From CAYMEV01 sp964431655 [NCBI: uncultured bacterium] (lineage in GTDB: Bacteria; CAYMEV01), in NCBI GenBank assembly GCA_964431655.1, contig CAYSKJ010000016.1, positions 1-34,037 of the forward strand: a stretch of 34,037 bases of DNA. Direction: 5' to 3'. The position numbers were made by a program, and so were the translations under genes. The notes below the pieces were generated by a model. The model saw only the letters and a program-made list of their open reading frames with translations. It had not been told where the DNA came from and made no database searches. The stretch's first letter is position 1; each line of letters begins with the position of its first letter. Of the stretch, positions 30,621-34,037 are shown in pieces.

Positions 30621-32387
30621 CTATTGGTCCAGAAATCTTTTTTCTTCCGGAGTCATCTGGCCGGCTGCCGGGCTCTGGGGTTCAGTATTCGCACCATCAG
30701 CTGATAAAATGCCTGGCAGGGAAGATATCCAGAGATCCGGCATTGGAAGGTCTTCATCAACGATAAACAGGTCCTTTCCCCTATAAATTTTTGAAAGGAT
30801 ATCAATGATATAGAAATTTTTCAAAATATCCGGATATTTGCTGTAACCCTCCAGCCTCTTTATAAAACTTTCAGATAGTCCCTCTGCTGTATTTACCCTG
30901 TCAGCACTGTAGGCTCTGGCCTGTTCAATCTCCCTTATGGCTTCGGATCTTGCCTCGGGAATCTGCTGGTTCTTAAAAGCAATGCTCCGGTTTATCATCA
31001 TCTCTTTGTCCTGGAAGGCGGCAATCACATCCTCAAAATATGTGGCTATGGGGATCGGGGGATGCACATCATTAACGGTGAGGCTTACAATCCTTATTCC
31101 CAGATTAAGCTCATCAGCATATTTCTGAATATCAAAGGTAATGGATTTAGGGATTTCAGCCCGCTGATAGGTAGCAATATCAAAAAAGCTGTATTTTGAG
31201 AAAACTTCATTTATAACCGACTCAGAAATATCCGTAAATATCTCCCGGGCTTTTTCAGAGGAATATAAAAAGGTTTTTATATCAGCTATGTTGTAATATA
31301 TGGTAATATACGGGTAAAATAAATTATTATCACCAGAAATGAATGGCTGGTCTGAACCGTGATCCTGTGTCCAGAGCAGGGCAAAGCTTCCGGCTTTTAA
31401 TACATTGCCTATATCAATCTTCTGGACAGATTTTGTGTCCAGTGACCTGACCGTGTCAAAGGGAAAAGGAAGCTTGAAGTGCAGGCCCGGTTCATAAACC
31501 TTATCCAGCGGCCTGCCGAACCTTTCCACCAATGCACTGCTGCTTGGGGCTACCATGAACAGGGCTGTGCTTAGATATCCCAGCCCAAGGAGGATTATAA
31601 AGGCCCATTTTATCCATCTCTGGTTCAACATATAGAAACTGGTCAGATTAAGGCTGAATTTTCTATCAATTTTCTCCCAGAATTCCTTTGTAAATACAAT
31701 AAAAAGAATCTGATTGATCTTTAAATCAAAGATATCCTCCGGATTCTTAACAGCCCTCAATGAATTAATTACGACCTCAATACCAAAGCTGATTATTATA
31801 AGGGAAATCACTGAGGCTGAGAAACGCTCAGTATCCATCCCGAGATAGTAAAGAATCAGGGATATCCCTGCAAAAAGCGATGTTAAAGCATCGGACCGGC
31901 TGTGCATACCATCGGATATAAGCCCCGGGGATTTGAATTTCCTCCCGGAAGATGTCTCAAACCTGTAAATAATAAAGGAAAGAAGCGCAAAAAATAAAAA
32001 ACAAAAGCCCGATACAAGGGGATATTTTACAATCTCCAGCTCTTCAAAGAAAGCTCTCATTAAAAGGGAAATACCCACCATGAAAATAAAACTGCCGATA
32101 AGAATGGAGCTTTTTATCTCATAGCTGGCATTCATCAGGCTCAGTAAAAAACCCTTATCGGGATCGGGTACTTCATTAACAGCTTTTGAATCCTTTTTCA
32201 GAGCAAAAAGAACCATGAAAGATGTAATAATATCCGTAAGGGAATGCCAGGCGTCAGCCAGCACGACAAGACTGCCCGTAAAAGAAAAGGCTGTAAACTT
32301 TACAGCTGTAATAACCACATTGCCCGCAACGGATATTATTGCTGTCTGTTGCTTCCTTTTCTGGGAATCTTTTATCTCATCAAACAA
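30621..32387 (-). CDS. Cation diffusion facilitator fused to an HflK-like SPFH domain
   Basis: This 588-residue protein has two parts. Residues 1-210 form a CDF transporter with about six helices and both metal motifs: D45, H48 and D52 in LADAWHSLTD, and D159, H162 and D166 in ISDGMHSRSD. The H-x3-D pairs match the four-coordinate zinc-type site of CDF exporters. Residues 211-255 are short and do not show the usual CDF cytoplasmic C-terminal domain. A seventh helix follows at about 259-279, then an HflK-type SPFH domain (about 284-490) with VERFGRPLDK, PGLHFKLPFPFD and SGDNNLFYPYITIYYNI, and an ending RGKDLFIVDE like that of the separate HflK. Metal export within an SPFH microdomain is the obvious hypothesis. 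The neighbours are rpiB upstream (22 bases) and hflC downstream (16 bases). Confidence 0.9.
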   Translation of the reverse strand: MFDEIKDSQKRKQQTAIISVAGNVVITAVKFTAFSFTGSLVVLADAWHSLTDIITSFMVLFALKKDSKAVNEVPDPDKGFLLSLMNASYEIKSSILIGSFIFMVGISLLMRAFFEELEIVKYPLVSGFCFLFFALLSFIIYRFETSSGRKFKSPGLISDGMHSRSDALTSLFAGISLILYYLGMDTERFSASVISLIIISFGIEVVINSLRAVKNPEDIFDLKINQILFIVFTKEFWEKIDRKFSLNLTSFYMLNQRWIKWAFIILLGLGYLSTALFMVAPSSSALVERFGRPLDKVYEPGLHFKLPFPFDTVRSLDTKSVQKIDIGNVLKAGSFALLWTQDHGSDQPFISGDNNLFYPYITIYYNIADIKTFLYSSEKAREIFTDISESVINEVFSKYSFFDIATYQRAEIPKSITFDIQKYADELNLGIRIVSLTVNDVHPPIPIATYFEDVIAAFQDKEMMINRSIAFKNQQIPEARSEAIREIEQARAYSADRVNTAEGLSESFIKRLEGYSKYPDILKNFYIIDILSKIYRGKDLFIVDEDLPMPDLWISSLPGILSADGANTEPQSPAAGQMTPEEKRFLDQ

Positions 32388-32409
32388 TATAATACACCTT
32401 ACTGTTTCT

Positions 32410-32877
32410 TTATATACAATCCCTTTGATTATTTGTTTCTATATCCTCTATGGCTTTCAGCCTTTTTTCATGCCTTCCGCCGTCAAAACCCGTATTTAAG
32501 AAGACCCGGGCTATCTCTGCCGCATATTCAAAGGCTGTAACCCTTGCACCCAGGCAGAGGACATTGGCATCATTATGCCTTTTAGACATCTCGGCATGAT
32601 ACTCACTGGTACATAAAGCCGCCCTGATGCCCAAAAACTTATTGGCAGAAATGCTCATGCCTATACCGGACCCGCATATAAGAATGCCAAGGCTTCCGGG
32701 ATTTGAGATCACCCGGGCACAGCACAGCCGGGCATATTCGGGATAATCAACAGATTCGGCTGAATAACAGCCAATATCGGTTAAGTCATAACCTTTGTTT
32801 TCCAGATGGTTTTTCAGCCTGCATTTGAGCTCAAATCCGCCATGGTCAGACCCTATTACTAATTTTTGCGCATTCAT
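32410..32877 (-). CDS. rpiB: Ribose 5-phosphate isomerase B
   Basis: This 155-residue enzyme of the RpiB/LacAB family interconverts ribose 5-phosphate and ribulose 5-phosphate. The visible active-site parts are SDHGG (D11-H12), the catalytic cysteine C68 in ICGSGIGMSISAN, and H100-N-D-A-N in KRHNDANVLCLG. Length and motifs match the family. AGGAG lies about eleven bases upstream of the ATG. It lies 22 bases before the CDF-HflK fusion on the same strand and is probably the first gene of that operon; no functional link between pentose metabolism and the SPFH cluster is apparent, so it may simply be a shared promoter. Confidence 0.95.
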   Translation of the reverse strand: MNAQKLVIGSDHGGFELKCRLKNHLENKGYDLTDIGCYSAESVDYPEYARLCCARVISNPGSLGILICGSGIGMSISANKFLGIRAALCTSEYHAEMSKRHNDANVLCLGARVTAFEYAAEIARVFLNTGFDGGRHEKRLKAIEDIETNNQRDCI

Positions 32878-33333
32878 CAGAATTACATTCTCCTTTCCTG
32901 ACTGATAAATTCAATTCTCACCTTTCAGCTCAAATCTCATAAATATGCTTCAGAATATTCAAATCCTGATAATTTTTGCTAACATTTTGAAATCTTAATA
33001 ATTTTAGACATTACTATATAATTTATAAGGTTCCCAGGCAACATAAATATCTTCTAACAGCAAAGGGACAGAAACTTTCTACTGCTATAAATGTAATTTT
33101 GCCAGTATCTATACGAAGACCTTCAAAATTTGTAGCTTGGAAAATTGTTTTTATTATTGTATTTGATGTGCAAGGCAAAAATTATGACATTTATAACTAT
33201 ATGGTCTTAAAAAAGCCACAGCATTTTACTGCCCTTGCCTTTTTATATTTTATGGAAAATATACAGAATCTTTTAGAGTATCTCCTCTTACTCTATGATG
33301 TCCTTACTGAATAGGATTTTTTATTATAAGGAG
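32878..33333. other. Intergenic region upstream of rpiB
   Basis: AT-rich; I see no convincing gene on either strand. A degenerate relative of the dispersed hairpin may lie at 33059-33086. No strong promoter for rpiB stands out. Confidence 0.45.
33059..33086. repeat. Possible degenerate copy of the dispersed hairpin family
   Basis: AGCAAAGGGACAG starts like the other copies' AGCAAAAGGGACGG arm and ends with CTGCT instead of TTGCT, but the arms no longer pair well. The call rests on the shared AGCAAA(A)GGGAC core only. Confidence 0.25.
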
Positions 33334-34037
33334 CTAACTCTTTATATAAGATATTCCAGGTTCAGGAGCAGGAAATGTCATCGAGAATACCTTATTATGA
33401 TTATTGCTCAGATTAGATATAGTAATAATCCCGCCTGATGCTGGAAATAACTGGCTGGATGAGTTATGGTATCTCCCCTTCAACCATTTAACAGTCATAT
33501 CCTGAATGCAATCCCTATATATCCAGCTTATGCATGTTATTGTTCAGTTTCTCAAGCAATTCAACAGCCTTCACCATAAACCCCATTTCTGTAAGGGGTA
33601 TAGACTGAAATCTAGGCCCGGCTTATATCTCTGCTTGAAAATAAGGCCATGTTCTTATCAATATTATCCTCAAATCCTGCGTGTATCCAGAATTAGCAAG
33701 AATTTAAATGCTTAACATAATATTCTCTGGTTCGAATTGTTTCCGACATTTCAAAATTCTAATGACCTAATTGATTTATAATATACGAAAGGAAATATCT
33801 TTGCCATCTATTTGCAGAATAAATATTCAGGTTTATTTGTTGAGCCTGAGCTTCTTAATGTATCCATTCCTGCTTGTATCTCACCCTGTTCACTGGAGAA
33901 AATTAATAATAGATTAATATGTTCCCATAAAAACAAGATAAAATCATGAACATTATGGAATCTTTTGACATATGCCTAAAACACCCATTCCAGCCTGGTC
34001 TTATACTCATCGGTAACCATGCCCTCTGTGGATATGC
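33334..34037 (-). pseudogene. Decayed coding sequence, possibly one gene broken by several lesions
   Basis: On the minus strand, four successive segments look protein-like but are broken by stops and frame changes. The first runs from the window edge through a stop at 33976-33978 and stays open in the same frame to 33811. The second (about 33809-33612) reads FEDNIDKNMALFSSRD after two internal stops. The third (33611-33515) reads PLTEMGFMVKAVELLEKL. The fourth is open for 69 codons (33543-33337). I cannot name the protein, and its start lies beyond the window. Chance open frames in AT-rich DNA are the alternative. Confidence 0.35.

Noticed and set aside
33099-33314. 71-codon open frame on the plus strand in the right-hand non-coding block
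   Set aside because: No ribosome binding site, no recognisable motif, and the surrounding DNA is AT-rich.
33725-33745. GGTTCGAAT, reminiscent of a tRNA T-loop
   Set aside because: The flanking bases do not form a T-stem, and no acceptor or anticodon stem can be built around it.

Overview
This is a bacterial chromosomal window with moderate-to-low GC, tightly packed short operons on both strands, and codon use rich in AGG/AGA (Arg) and ATA (Ile). The gene set suggests an uncultured, probably Gram-negative bacterium: HflK/HflC-type SPFH proteins, a GlsB/YeaQ-type membrane protein, a sigma-54 activator-type response regulator, Kbl, RpiB, MtaB and a gamma-carbonic anhydrase. No rRNA, tRNA, ribosomal protein or other marker fixes the phylum, so I leave it open. 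I saw no CRISPR array, integrase, transposase or tRNA.

Layout. 73-4962 (+): an ABC half-transporter, a membrane-anchored alkaline-phosphatase-superfamily protein and a class I/II aminotransferase. 4959-8095 (-): a three-gene unit (thioredoxin-like DUF255 protein, GNAT acetyltransferase, conserved hypothetical). 8221-11070 (-): an acetoacetate-decarboxylase-like protein, an SDR oxidoreductase and an internally duplicated membrane protein, behind a good sigma-70 promoter (11237-11265) and followed by a 33-nt perfect hairpin. 11663-13468 (+): a secreted seven-bladed SBBP propeller with three DUF5648-like repeats, followed by a second copy of the same hairpin. 13556-14132 (+): a small protein overlapping a nucleotidyltransferase, a possible toxin-antitoxin-like pair. 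14519-17165 (-): a sodium:solute symporter and an amidohydrolase. 17370-19324 (+): a small Cys-pair protein and an SDR-aminotransferase fusion. 19387-21625 (-): an MscS channel and a zinc-ribbon membrane protein. 21820-22065 (+): a GlsB-like protein. 22099-24715 (-): a response regulator overlapping mtaB. 24864-26652 (+): a gamma-carbonic anhydrase and a second alkaline-phosphatase-superfamily protein. 26676-28653 (-): kbl and a coiled-coil membrane protein, with their own consensus promoter. 28752-32877 (-): rpiB, a cation-efflux/HflK fusion, hflC and a second hflK. 33334-34037 (-): apparently decayed coding sequence.

The most unusual items are: (1) the SPFH cluster, in which an HflK-like domain is fused to a six-helix cation diffusion facilitator whose usual cytoplasmic C-terminal domain is missing; (2) the SDR-aminotransferase fusion with a Lys in place of the usual PLP-phosphate Arg; (3) a dispersed hairpin found twice just after stop codons, in the same orientation relative to the upstream gene, with a swapped closing base pair; and (4) the small-ORF/nucleotidyltransferase pair, which may start as a leaderless transcript. 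All functions are read from sequence motifs alone; no database search was possible.
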